Shown: in pieces, positions 28,665 through 35,426 of the stretch
Layout of the letters: each line of letters begins with the position of its first letter
Position numbering within the stretch: the first letter of the stretch is position 1
NCBI GenBank assembly: GCA_964415935.1
Contig: CAYQCH010000008.1
Span: 1 to 35,479 of the forward strand
Reading direction: 5' to 3'
DNA length: 35,479 nucleotides
Source of the DNA: CAYQCH01 sp964415935
GTDB lineage: Bacteria; Patescibacteriota; Patescibacteriia; VMEV01; CAYQCH01
Translations under genes and position numbers: made by a program
The notes under the pieces: model-generated
What the model saw: only the letters and a program-made list of their open reading frames with translations
The model's database searches: none
Told to the model about the DNA's origin: nothing

Positions 28665-28905
28665 GTGAGGCCCGGACAGAGGCTGGCCCCATAAGTGTTC
28701 TGCCTCCACGGCAGATGCTTGTTTCTGCCGTGACGCATGAACGCTGCTGACAAGATGAACCACTCAAAGCGAACCTTCAAACACGTTTGAAGATAATCGA
28801 CTGTCGCATGAGCGTCCGGATCCGATGTTGTGATAGCACGATGACGTCCTGCTGTTGTTCCCGTTTCGTACAACACCACACGCCTACCAAACAAGCGATT
28901 CCAGA

Positions 28906-29042
28906 ATCAGGAGAGGGTTGGTTTCCTCTTTTGGCGGCTTTTTTTGCGGCTGGCCCGCTTTTGAAGGCGAACCTGCTTACCCGTCACATCCGCCGGTCAG
29001 CATCGACGGATCAAACGAGAGACGAGAGGAAGCTCTCCTGAT
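28906..29042. ncRNA. structured RNA domain closed by a two-part long stem
   Basis: ATCAGGAGAG (28906-28915) pairs perfectly with CTCTCCTGAT (29033-29042), and inside it TTCCTCT (28923-28929) pairs with AGAGGAA (29025-29031). The enclosed 95 nt has further short helices (for example GCGG/CCGC). Strand and identity are unknown; it matches no RNA family I could recognise. Confidence 0.4.
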
Positions 29043-29050
29043 GTTGCCGC

Positions 29051-29183
29051 AAAAAAAGCCCAAAACAAGAAACCATTTTCGCAATGGGTGCTTGCTCCGG
29101 GCTTTAAGAGGGAATGTGCTTTTTCCAGTTTTCCTCCGTCCGGAAAGCAAGCACGAGTGCTAGCTTGCAAAGAACTATTTGAC
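29051..29183 (-). ncRNA. predicted 130-nt structured small RNA
   Basis: A promoter (29190-29217) predicts a start near 29183, and a terminator predicts an end near 29051. Between them, GTGCTTGC (29154-29147) pairs with GCAAGCAC (29095-29088) and TCCGG (29144-29140 region) with CCGGA, a 13-bp helix. The same 29147-29152 segment can instead pair with GCAAGC (29168-29163) upstream. The 3' end folds CCATT/AATGG inside an AAAGCCC/GGGCTTT stem followed by T7. Mutually exclusive stems ending in a terminator are what riboswitches and attenuators look like, but no gene follows closely. No known family is recognised. Confidence 0.5.
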
Positions 29184-29189
29184 TAGAGG

Positions 29190-29217
29190 ACTATACCATG
29201 TCCTTTTGAAGATGCAA
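29190..29217 (-). promoter_or_regulatory. promoter of the predicted small RNA
   Basis: On the minus strand TTGCAT (29212-29217), 16 nt, then TATAGT (29190-29195) preceded by TGG (extended -10). Confidence 0.6.
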
Positions 29218-29357
29218 CCGTCTAAAAGAGCCTGAAAATACAGGTTTCGTGGATAGTCTGTGCACAAGTTTCACTCGAAAGTGGATAAACATTGAAAAGA
29301 CCGTTGGGGAACTGTGCCACGTATAATAATACCGGGTTCTGTCGCGATTGTTTCACA

Positions 29358-29385
29358 AAAAAAGCCTCCTCCTAGGGGCCTTTAT
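29358..29385 (-). terminator. terminator of the HU gene
   Basis: An imperfect GC-rich stem (AAAGGCCCCT with AGGAGGCTTT on the minus strand, two mismatches) is followed by T7. Confidence 0.7.
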
Positions 29386-29735
29386 TGCAGTTCGGATGAG
29401 AGACCGTGGTCGCTGGGTGCCGGAATATCGGTGTTGGAAGGGATCATGGAAGACGCTTTTCCTTTTAATGCGTCTTTGAGGGCTTTGCCGGCTTTGAACT
29501 TTGGAACGGTGACGGCCGGGACCTGGATGCGCTCTTCCGGTTTTTGCGGGTTGACGCCCATGCGTGCGGATCGATGTTTGGCGGAGAAGGTTCCAAAGCC
29601 CGTCAGCGTGACTTCCTGGCTTTTGGTCAGCTGCTCCGTGATGACTTCCAGCATGGTACGCAGCGCCGTCTCTACGTCTTTTTTTGCCAGGCCGGTTTTC
29701 GCCACAATGGCGTCGGCCAGTTCAAATTTATTCAT
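29382..29735 (-). CDS. HU-family nucleoid DNA-binding protein with C-terminal tail
   Basis: 117 aa. HU dimers bend and coat DNA. The core matches HU: MNKFELADAIVAKTGLAKKDVE, the turn VTLTGFGTFSAKHR, and FKAGKALKDALK. The DNA-binding arm contains RMGVNPQKPEERIQVPA with the Asn-Pro pair that intercalates in HU/IHF. Residues 93-117 (a Ser/Pro/Asp/Leu tail with little positive charge) extend beyond the usual 90 aa. The ATG at 29735 has AAGGGA 5 nt upstream, inside the palindrome CCCTTAAGGG (29742-29751). It starts 22 bp after the ymdB stop and may also be read through from the rny-ymdB unit. Confidence 0.95.
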   Translation of the reverse strand: MNKFELADAIVAKTGLAKKDVETALRTMLEVITEQLTKSQEVTLTGFGTFSAKHRSARMGVNPQKPEERIQVPAVTVPKFKAGKALKDALKGKASSMIPSNTDIPAPSDHGLSSELQ

Positions 29736-29757
29736 ATATGTCCCTTAAGGGTAAATA

Positions 29758-30549
29758 TTAGGTTTCCACGGTCCAGTGTTTAGTCTCGATGGCCGTTGCT
29801 TTGCGGTCTGCGCCGATCTCCACCATCATGGCGTTTACGTCCGCGACGCCCTCCTCAGCGTAGTGGAACCGGCCGCCTTCTTCACCCAGGAATCGTTTGA
29901 TGATGGGATCCTTCTCCGCGCCGATGACGGAATCGCGCGCGCCGCTCATGCCGACATCGGTGAGGTAGGCCGTGCCGCCCGGCAGGATGCGCGCATCGGC
30001 GGTCGGCACATGTGTATGGGTTCCCACGACAACCGAGGCGCGGCCGTCGGCGTACCAGCCCAGGGCGACTTTCTCAGATGTCGCCTCGGCATGCACGTCT
30101 ACGAAAATAGCTTCGTACATTTTAGGCGAATGTTGGTCAAGGATCAAATCCAGGGCGCGGAACGGATTATCCACCTCGTCTTTCATCCAGACTGTTCCCT
30201 GCAAGTTTACCACAAGCAATTTTTTGTCAGCAATTGTTAACACCTTCCACCCCTGGCCGCTTTTGCGCTTGCCGAAATTGGCCGGCCGGATGACTATGGG
30301 ATCCGGATCCTGCAGCACTTCTTCGCCCAGAGGTTTGTCCCAGACATGGTTGCCCGAGGTAAAGAAGTGGATGCCGGCCTGCCGCATCTCCTGGATCACT
30401 TTTGGCGTAATACCCGTTCCATGCGCGAGGTTTTCGGCATTTGCCAGGATGACATCCGGCTTCCATTCCTGTTTCACCATGGGAATGACGCGCTTGACGC
30501 CTTCACGGCCCACGCGTCCGACGATGTCTCCGAAGAAGACGATCCGCAT
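29758..30549 (-). CDS. ymdB: YmdB-like metallophosphoesterase (TIGR00282 family)
   Basis: 263 aa, the family length. YmdB of Bacillus is a dimetal 2',3'-cyclic-nucleotide phosphodiesterase affecting RNA levels and development. Metal-ligand motifs appear in order: FFGDIVG near residue 8, NAEN near 37-40, SGNHVWD, VDVHAEATSEK and GTHTHVPTAD. The family-typical TDVGMSGARDSVIG follows. The gene begins 1 bp after the stop of rny; this rny-ymdB order is conserved in Firmicutes, so a shared role in RNA turnover is likely. The ATG at 30549 opens MRIVFFGDI as expected. It is followed by HU. Confidence 0.94.
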   Translation of the reverse strand: MRIVFFGDIVGRVGREGVKRVIPMVKQEWKPDVILANAENLAHGTGITPKVIQEMRQAGIHFFTSGNHVWDKPLGEEVLQDPDPIVIRPANFGKRKSGQGWKVLTIADKKLLVVNLQGTVWMKDEVDNPFRALDLILDQHSPKMYEAIFVDVHAEATSEKVALGWYADGRASVVVGTHTHVPTADARILPGGTAYLTDVGMSGARDSVIGAEKDPIIKRFLGEEGGRFHYAEEGVADVNAMMVEIGADRKATAIETKHWTVET

Positions 30550-30550
30550 A

Positions 30551-32065
30551 TTAGCGCGCGTATTCTACAAAGCGCTTTTCGCGGATGACGTTGACCTTGA
30601 TTTCACCCGGGTACTTCAACTCGTTTTGGATGTCATTGGCGATGTCCCGGCTCAGCTTGAAGGCAGCCAGGTCGTCATGTTTGTCAGCATGCACCAAAAC
30701 GCGCAATTCGCGGCCGGCCTGGATGGCATAGGCCTTGTCCACGCCCTCGCGTCGGGTGGCGATGTGCTCCAGCTCCGTCAGGCGCTGGATGTACAGCTCA
30801 TGCGTATCGCGGCGCGCGCCGGGGCGGCCGCCGGAAATGGCGTCAGCGACTTTGACGATGAGCGCTTCCAGCGTGGGCGGAATGTCGTCATGATGGTTGG
30901 CGATGGGGTAGATGATTTCCTGCGGGAGGCCGAACTTCTTGGCCAGAACGCCGCCGATTTCCGGATGCGTTCCTTGCACTTCATGGTCAACGGCTTTGCC
31001 CAGGTCATGCAGCAAACCGCCTTTGCGGCAGACGGCCACGTCCGCGCCCAGTTCCTCGCCCAGCAACGCAGACAAATGCGCAACCTCGATGGAATGCAGC
31101 AGCACGTTTTGGCCGTAGCTGGTGCGGTATTTCAAACGGCCCAGAATGTTGAGGACTTTGGGATCAATGCCGGCCACGCCTGCCTTGTATGCCGCTTCTT
31201 CTCCGGCCTTTTTAATATCCAGCGCCATTTCTTTCTTGGCGATTTCCACCACTTCTTCAATGCGCGCGGGTTGGATGCGGCCGTCGGACATCATTTTGTC
31301 CAGGGCGCGTTTGGCCAGGTGGCGGCGGATGGGCGAGAACGAGGAAATGGTGATGACTTCGGGCGTGTCATCGACAATCAGTTCCACGCCGGTGAGGCGT
31401 TCCAGCATTTTGATGTTGCGGCCTTCCTTGCCGATGATGCGGCCCTTCATGTCTTCGGACGGTAAGTCGACGATGGTGGTGGTGACTTCAGCCACATGAG
31501 AGTTGGCCACGCGTTGGATGACGTTGGCTAAAACTTTTTTGGCTTTCACTTCCATCTCTTCGGCCGTTTCATCTTGAATTTTGCGCAGCCGCTCCATGAT
31601 TTCCGGGCCGTATTCTTTTTCGGCCGCCTGCATCAGGACATCTTTTGCCTGATCTTTGCTCAGCGTAGCGATACGCTCTAGTTTGGCGTATTGCTCCTCT
31701 TTGACTTTGATGATTTCCTGCTTGGCCGCGTCCAGCGCCTGGGTTTTTTCCAGCAAGGCCTGCTGCTTGCTTTCCATATCGGAAAGCTTCTTATCAAACA
31801 TTTCTTCGCGCTGCTCCAGGCGCTTTTGCGTCTGCTGCAACTCCTGGCGGCGGCGCTGCTCTTCCTTGCGCGCTTCGTCAATGACGCGCTGTGCTTCCTT
31901 TTTTGCGTTCAGCAGCAAATCCTGCGCCTCGCTTTTGGATTTTTTAATCATCTCTTGCGCTTTGCTCTCGGCTTGTTTGGACTCCTGGCTTAAACGTGCC
32001 TGGCGGAAGTAGTACCCGGCGGCGGTTCCGGCGGCGACGCCTATCAACACATATAAAAACAGCAT
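30551..32065 (-). CDS. rny: ribonuclease Y
   Basis: 504 aa. A membrane-bound endoribonuclease starting mRNA decay in bacteria lacking RNase E. Order of parts: an N-terminal membrane span (LFLYVLIGVAAGTAAGYYF), a long coiled coil to about residue 200 (Glu/Gln/Lys heptads), a KH domain with GRIIGKEGRNIKMLE, and an HD domain with HSIEVAHLSALL and GGLLHDLGKAVDHE, then NHHDDIPP. The C-terminus (GEIKVNVIREKRFVEYAR) is the family ending. The ATG at 32065 lacks a Shine-Dalgarno sequence. A structured element lies 41 nt upstream in the leader. Confidence 0.97.
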   Translation of the reverse strand: MLFLYVLIGVAAGTAAGYYFRQARLSQESKQAESKAQEMIKKSKSEAQDLLLNAKKEAQRVIDEARKEEQRRRQELQQTQKRLEQREEMFDKKLSDMESKQQALLEKTQALDAAKQEIIKVKEEQYAKLERIATLSKDQAKDVLMQAAEKEYGPEIMERLRKIQDETAEEMEVKAKKVLANVIQRVANSHVAEVTTTIVDLPSEDMKGRIIGKEGRNIKMLERLTGVELIVDDTPEVITISSFSPIRRHLAKRALDKMMSDGRIQPARIEEVVEIAKKEMALDIKKAGEEAAYKAGVAGIDPKVLNILGRLKYRTSYGQNVLLHSIEVAHLSALLGEELGADVAVCRKGGLLHDLGKAVDHEVQGTHPEIGGVLAKKFGLPQEIIYPIANHHDDIPPTLEALIVKVADAISGGRPGARRDTHELYIQRLTELEHIATRREGVDKAYAIQAGRELRVLVHADKHDDLAAFKLSRDIANDIQNELKYPGEIKVNVIREKRFVEYAR

Positions 32066-32296
32066 AAGCTCATGCGGCCTTGCTGTTTTCGGATGCGTTC
32101 GTCAACGTCAAACTGCCTCTCAGGACAAGAGGATTTAGGAGTAGGGCAGTTTAAAGACGTGTGACATAACGAATGTGTAGATTAATTGGAGGTTTCTGGA
32201 AACAATCCGGCTCCGATTCGTACTCCGAAAAACAGGCAAGGAACAGTTACTTCTTATTGCTGGCACGGTACCAGTTCGGAGGGTGGGCGTCAATGC
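32066..32296. other. intergenic region between rny and clpP
   Basis: It holds the rny leader and the stem-loop element at 32106-32159. The rest (32160-32296) shows no open frame with coding character and no clear promoter; a sequence GGTTTCTGGAAAC near 32191 can fold weakly. I see nothing else. Confidence 0.5.
32106..32159 (-). promoter_or_regulatory. stem-loop element in the rny leader
   Basis: CGTC-AAACTGCC (32106-32117) pairs with GGCAGTTT (32145-32152) and GACG (32156-32159). Inside, CCTCT (32116-32120) pairs with AGAGG (32128-32132), sharing two bases with the outer stem. It lies 41 nt before the rny start and could be a target for RNase Y autoregulation. Confidence 0.35.
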
Positions 32297-32326
32297 AAAA
32301 ACACCTCCCGCGGGGGAGGTGTTTTG
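32297..32326 (-). terminator. terminator of clpP
   Basis: ACACCTCCC (32301-32309) pairs with GGGAGGTGT (32314-32322) around GCGG, with A/T tracts on both sides; the minus strand ends in TTTTT. Confidence 0.9.
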
Positions 32327-32334
32327 TTATGCGG

Positions 32335-32913
32335 CTATTTCGTGATGATATTGTCGATGAGGCCGTACTTTTTGGCTTCGTCCGCGCCCATGAAGTAATC
32401 GCGGTCCGCGTCCTTTTCAATCACTTTGAGATCCTTACCGGTATGCTTTGCCAGGATTTCATTGAGTTTATCCTTCACCTTTAAGATGTGCTCGGCATGG
32501 ATCTTGATATCGGAAGCCTGTCCTTGCGCGCCGCCCATAACCTGATGGATCATGATCTCGCTGTTGGGCAGGGCAAAGCGTTTACCTTCCTTGCCAGCGG
32601 CCAGAAGGACGGCGCCCATGCTGGCAGCCATGCCGATACAGATGGTCGACACGTCAGGCTTGATGTACTGCATGGTGTCGTAAATCGCCAGGCCGGCGGA
32701 GACTGAACCTCCAGGAGAGTTGATATAAAACTTGATGTCCTTTTCCTTGTCCTGGCTTTCCAGGAAGAGCAGCTGCGCGATGATGGAGTTGGCCACCATG
32801 TCGTCGACCGGCGTGCCGAGGAAGATGATGCGGTCTTTTAACAAACGGGAGTAGATGTCGTAGGCGCGCTCGCCGTAGTGGGATTTTTCAATGACGGTTG
32901 GAATGAGGTTCAT
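32335..32913 (-). CDS. clpP: ATP-dependent Clp protease proteolytic subunit
   Basis: 192 aa. Forms the ClpP tetradecamer that degrades proteins fed by Clp ATPases. The catalytic triad is visible: Ser98 in GMAASMGA, His123 in EIMIHQ and Asp172 in DRDYFM. YINSPGGSVSAGLAIYDTMQ is the family block. The ATG at 32913 opens MNLIPTVIEKSHYGERAYDIYSR, the usual start; the frame continues upstream but without homology. No Clp ATPase or trigger factor gene is adjacent. It has its own promoter with a 16-nt leader lacking a Shine-Dalgarno sequence, and its own terminator. Confidence 0.97.
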   Translation of the reverse strand: MNLIPTVIEKSHYGERAYDIYSRLLKDRIIFLGTPVDDMVANSIIAQLLFLESQDKEKDIKFYINSPGGSVSAGLAIYDTMQYIKPDVSTICIGMAASMGAVLLAAGKEGKRFALPNSEIMIHQVMGGAQGQASDIKIHAEHILKVKDKLNEILAKHTGKDLKVIEKDADRDYFMGADEAKKYGLIDNIITK

Positions 32914-32935
32914 AAGGTGATGGTAATAGGGGTGT

Positions 32936-32963
32936 ATTGTAGCGCGTTTTAGCAATCGGTCAA
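32936..32963 (-). promoter_or_regulatory. clpP promoter
   Basis: On the minus strand TTGACC (32958-32963), 16 nt, then TACAAT (32936-32941); the predicted start near 32929 is 16 nt before the ATG. Confidence 0.72.
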
Positions 32964-33008
32964 GTGGAGTGCTAATCACTGGCCGCCGTCGTAATTTCAA
33001 CACCCTGC

Positions 33009-33017
33009 TGGTATACT
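33009..33017 (+). promoter_or_regulatory. extended -10 promoter of membrane gene 33040
   Basis: TGGTATACT, with the hexamer at 33012-33017, predicts a start near 33024 and a 16-nt leader. Confidence 0.55.
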
Positions 33018-33039
33018 ATATGTATAACATTTCACACGT

Positions 33040-33783
33040 ATGGCAAGGAAACAAAAAATAAAAGAAGAGGGTCTCAAGTCCAACGGCATCATTGTCACGC
33101 ATCCGGAAAATCATGTTACGCCGCGCAATGCGCAGACGCTGTGGCTGGTGGCCATGATGACGCTGATCGGCTTTGTGGGAGGCATTGCCACTATCATCCT
33201 TTGGGAGAAAGAGCAGCTGAATTGGCAGATCGACCGCATGCATATGGTTGATAACGGGGTCTACATGAAGCGCTGGGCGAGCGAGTATAAGGATAAGGTG
33301 AACATGATGTATGAGCCTGCAGAAACACGCATGGATTTGTCATATTTGCTGCTGGAAAATTTTGATCTCTACAAGAAACTTAGCAGCTCGGAAATTGGGC
33401 GGGTGCCGTTTCCCAGCTGCGGAGCGGTGGAAAGCGGTTCTTCTCTTTCAGAAAACATGGAGGCTTTTGATGCAATAGTGGAGGATATTATCGATTCCGG
33501 AGAAGTGTACGCGCTGGCCCTTCCGGGAAAAACCCTATATTACACGGCACGCCCTGAAGATTTGTCCGATGATTTCCTGCCTGCATTTTTGTCCCTTTCA
33601 AATACTTGCGGCGAGCTTGGGACTTTGCATGCGCGCGACATTCGTTCCGACAAAATTATCTGGATGGACTTGAATTGCGGCGGCGTAGCTGTAACGCCGG
33701 AGGATGGAGCAGAGGCGTATGAACATTTCCAGTCGTGCCAGCGCAGCGTCGACGCCCTCAATGAGTGGTTCGTCAATTCCTAG
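33040..33783 (+). CDS. single-span membrane protein, unknown function
   Basis: 247 aa, not recognised. A basic N-terminus (MARKQKIKEE) and residues 33-54 (LWLVAMMTLIGFVGGIATIIL) form one membrane span, leaving a domain of about 190 aa, probably extracytoplasmic. That domain has four Cys (SCGAVES, NTCGELG, NCGGVA, QSCQRS), which could form disulfides, and it is acidic overall. It has a short-leader promoter and ends at a strong bidirectional terminator, so it is monocistronic. Codon use is like the housekeeping neighbours, unlike the GC3-biased orphans. Confidence 0.8.
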   Translation: MARKQKIKEEGLKSNGIIVTHPENHVTPRNAQTLWLVAMMTLIGFVGGIATIILWEKEQLNWQIDRMHMVDNGVYMKRWASEYKDKVNMMYEPAETRMDLSYLLLENFDLYKKLSSSEIGRVPFPSCGAVESGSSLSENMEAFDAIVEDIIDSGEVYALALPGKTLYYTARPEDLSDDFLPAFLSLSNTCGELGTLHARDIRSDKIIWMDLNCGGVAVTPEDGAEAYEHFQSCQRSVDALNEWFVNS

Positions 33784-33788
33784 CGTAT

Positions 33789-33831
33789 AAACCAAAACCC
33801 CTCCGGCATTACACCGAAGGGGTTTTGGTTT
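33789..33831. terminator. terminator after membrane gene 33040
   Basis: AAACCAAAACCCCT (33789-33802) pairs perfectly with AGGGGTTTTGGTTT (33818-33831), extended by CGG/CCG inside after one mismatch. Confidence 0.9.
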
Positions 33832-33837
33832 CGCTGA

Positions 33838-33939
33838 CTTGTTACTGCAGTCAAGAAGATATACCCGAGGAAGATTCGAGCCGGAGCCAGAAGCAACCTT
33901 GGAGCATATCCCCATGCTTGTCGTGACTGCAGAAACAAG
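33838..33939. repeat. 15-bp inverted repeat enclosing 72 bp
   Basis: CTTGTTACTGCAGTC (33838-33852) and GACTGCAGAAACAAG (33925-33939) are inverted copies with one mismatch. The interior can fold AGCA/TGCT and other short stems. It could be a structured RNA or a small mobile-element relic; no target-site duplication is seen at its edges. Confidence 0.5.
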
Positions 33940-33944
33940 CGGCG

Positions 33945-34014
33945 AAAATAAAAAAAGAAATACGAGGCACGTGGCCTCATATCCTTTTGGAAAAAGGGGT
34001 TTTCCCTCATCACA
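33945..34014 (-). ncRNA. predicted 65-70 nt small RNA with a DnaA box in its promoter
   Basis: A minus-strand promoter at 34021-34049 predicts a start near 34014. The transcript would fold GGAAAA/TTTTCC (33989-34005) and then GAGGC/GCCTC (33964-33978), followed by GTATTTCTTTTTTTATT, a terminator. No ribosome-binding site is seen. A frame beginning ATGAGGG is open through the region, but it runs on across this terminator and the opposing one, so it is probably not coding. Confidence 0.45.
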
Positions 34015-34020
34015 AAAGGA

Positions 34021-34049
34021 AAGATATCACACCTGTGGATAATTGTCAA
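34021..34049 (-). promoter_or_regulatory. small-RNA promoter containing a DnaA box
   Basis: On the minus strand TTGACA (34044-34049), 17 nt, then TATCTT (34021-34026) preceded by TGA. The spacer contains TTATCCACA (34034-34042), a perfect DnaA box. Confidence 0.6.
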
Positions 34050-34246
34050 GGATTATGAGACAAATCGCAATGGCCAACTGGGTACAAGGTGTGGAAATTT
34101 TGTAAAAACTCTTGCAAATTCTAGGTGAAACCTCGTTTTTCGTTCGCTCTTTATTACAACGGGTTTCGTTAATTTGTTTCAACATTTCTTGACAAAAATG
34201 TAAAAAGTTGGTGTTTTTGGCAAACATGCGAGCTTATAGGGGATAG
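34050..34246. other. AT-rich intergenic region
   Basis: About 200 bp of AT-rich sequence with no coding frame. It contains a further TTGACA (34193-34198) with no good -10 box at the right distance. I see no other structure. Confidence 0.5.
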
Positions 34247-34255
34247 TGATATAAT
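34247..34255 (+). promoter_or_regulatory. extended -10 promoter of the hydroxyacid dehydrogenase gene
   Basis: TGATATAAT (perfect TATAAT at 34250-34255 plus TGA) predicts a start near 34262 and a 23-nt leader without a Shine-Dalgarno sequence. Confidence 0.65.
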
Positions 34256-34284
34256 TTTGAACAGAGTTTTAAACCCAAACACAT

Positions 34285-35271
34285 ATGTCAGCGCCAAAGG
34301 TCTTTGTCAGCCGTCGTTTTCCTGGTCCGGCTTTTGACATGTTGAAAAAGGCCGGTTTTCACGTAACGGTCTATGAAAAAGACCGTATTATCCCGCGCCG
34401 CCAGCTGTTGCGAAACATTCGCGGCATGGACGCCGTGCTGACATTGCTCACGGACCGGGTAGATGAACAGTTTTTCAAATACGCGGGGCCGCAGTTAAAG
34501 ATTGTGGCTAATTACGCTGTCGGTTTTGACAATGTGGACTTGAATGCGGCGCGGCGGCATAACGTGGTGGTGACGAATGCGCCCGGCGATCTTGTTTCTG
34601 ATTCAGTGGCCGAGCACACGTTTGCCTTGATGATGGCCATCACAAAGCGCGTGGTGGAGTCTGACAAGTTTGCGCGAAGAGGGAAATATAAAGGCTGGAG
34701 CCCGACGCTGTTTCTGGGCGTCATGCTGGAAGGAAAGACGCTTGGGCTGATTGGCTCCGGGCGCATTGGCGCGGCCGTGGCCCAGCGCGCGGCGGCCATG
34801 GGCATGAAGATTGTGTACACCGACGTGAAGCGCAATCCCGCGTTTGCCAAAAAGTATAAAGCGAAGTTTTTGAAGCAGGACGAATTACTGAAGGTGTCCG
34901 ACGTCGTGTCTTTGCATGTCCCGCTGCTGCCTTCCACGCATCATCTCATCAGCGGGCGGGAGTTGCGGGCCATGAAACCGACTGCGTATCTTATAAACAC
35001 GGCGCGCGGGCCGGTGGTGGACGAAAAGGCGCTCATTTTCGCCCTGGAGAATAAACAGATCGCCGGCGCGGCATTGGACGTATACGAATGCGAGCCAGCC
35101 ATTGACTGCGACCTGACGGACACGCATTCCTTGCGCGTGCTGCCAAATGTTATTATGACTCCGCATACCGCGTCCGCCTCCATTGAGGCGCGCAGCCAGA
35201 TGGGCGAGATTGCGGCAAGCAACATCGTGGCCGTATTAAAAGGGAAAAAGCCATTGACGCCGGCGCATTGA
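34285..35271 (+). CDS. D-2-hydroxyacid dehydrogenase (glyoxylate/hydroxypyruvate reductase-like)
   Basis: 328 aa. NAD(P)-dependent reduction of 2-keto acids. The nucleotide-binding turn is GLIGSGRIG near residue 154, followed by an Asp (YTDVKR) about 20 residues on, which favours NAD over NADP. The catalytic Arg is in INTARGPVVDE, the Glu in DVYECEP and the His in MTPHTAS. The substrate loop NYAVGFDNVDL and the central SVAEHTFALMMA block are closest to the GyaR glyoxylate/D-glycerate branch; 3-phosphoglycerate dehydrogenase is a less likely alternative, since no ACT domain follows. The gene is monocistronic and ends inside the next promoter. Confidence 0.9.
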   Translation: MSAPKVFVSRRFPGPAFDMLKKAGFHVTVYEKDRIIPRRQLLRNIRGMDAVLTLLTDRVDEQFFKYAGPQLKIVANYAVGFDNVDLNAARRHNVVVTNAPGDLVSDSVAEHTFALMMAITKRVVESDKFARRGKYKGWSPTLFLGVMLEGKTLGLIGSGRIGAAVAQRAAAMGMKIVYTDVKRNPAFAKKYKAKFLKQDELLKVSDVVSLHVPLLPSTHHLISGRELRAMKPTAYLINTARGPVVDEKALIFALENKQIAGAALDVYECEPAIDCDLTDTHSLRVLPNVIMTPHTASASIEARSQMGEIAASNIVAVLKGKKPLTPAH

Positions 35272-35297
35272 CCGTTCTTGCGCCTGCTTGTTACAAT
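35268..35297 (+). promoter_or_regulatory. promoter of the KH-domain gene, overlapping a stop codon
   Basis: TTGACC (35268-35273) contains the TGA stop of the dehydrogenase gene. An 18-nt spacer leads to TACAAT (35292-35297), with a predicted start near 35304. The leader of about 120 nt holds the hairpin ATGCCG/CGGCAT near 35391-35406. Confidence 0.55.
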
Positions 35298-35426
35298 TTT
35301 CACAGGAATTGCTGCTGTTTGAGCCGTTTACGGCAGAAAGGTCGGACAGTAAATCAGATAATGAAAAGCAAGTTCCGTAACAGAGCCTCATGCCGTTTTG
35401 CGGCATCGTGGGGCAACGATACACAC

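Larger units (their letters stand above)
28665..29381. other. gene-free stretch rich in inverted repeats
   Basis: I see no convincing protein gene here: the open frames lack codon bias and ribosome-binding sites. It holds a perfect 9-bp hairpin (CACGGCAGA 28708-28716 with TCTGCCGTG 28725-28733), the hairpin CTTCAAA/TTTGAAG near 28778, a long two-part stem (28906-29042), a predicted small RNA on the minus strand (29051-29183), and a more AT-rich section with near-matches to DnaA boxes (29245-29295) before the HU terminator. Confidence 0.6.

Noticed and set aside
28690..28735. Possible RNase P RNA 3' end on the minus strand (GCAGAACACTTATGGGGCCAGCC resembles the ACAGAA..GGCTTA region)
   Set aside because: The matching 5' P1 strand and the GAGGAAAGTCC core are missing at any sensible distance, and a terminator lies between the only GGAGGAAAA-like site and this segment.
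33780..34049. 89-codon minus-strand frame between the membrane gene and the dehydrogenase
   Set aside because: It crosses two terminators and the inverted repeat, has no Shine-Dalgarno sequence, and its codon use is not coding-like.
33900..34284. Replication origin in the AT-rich region with a DnaA box
   Set aside because: Only one perfect box is present, with no dnaA/dnaN neighbours and no box cluster.
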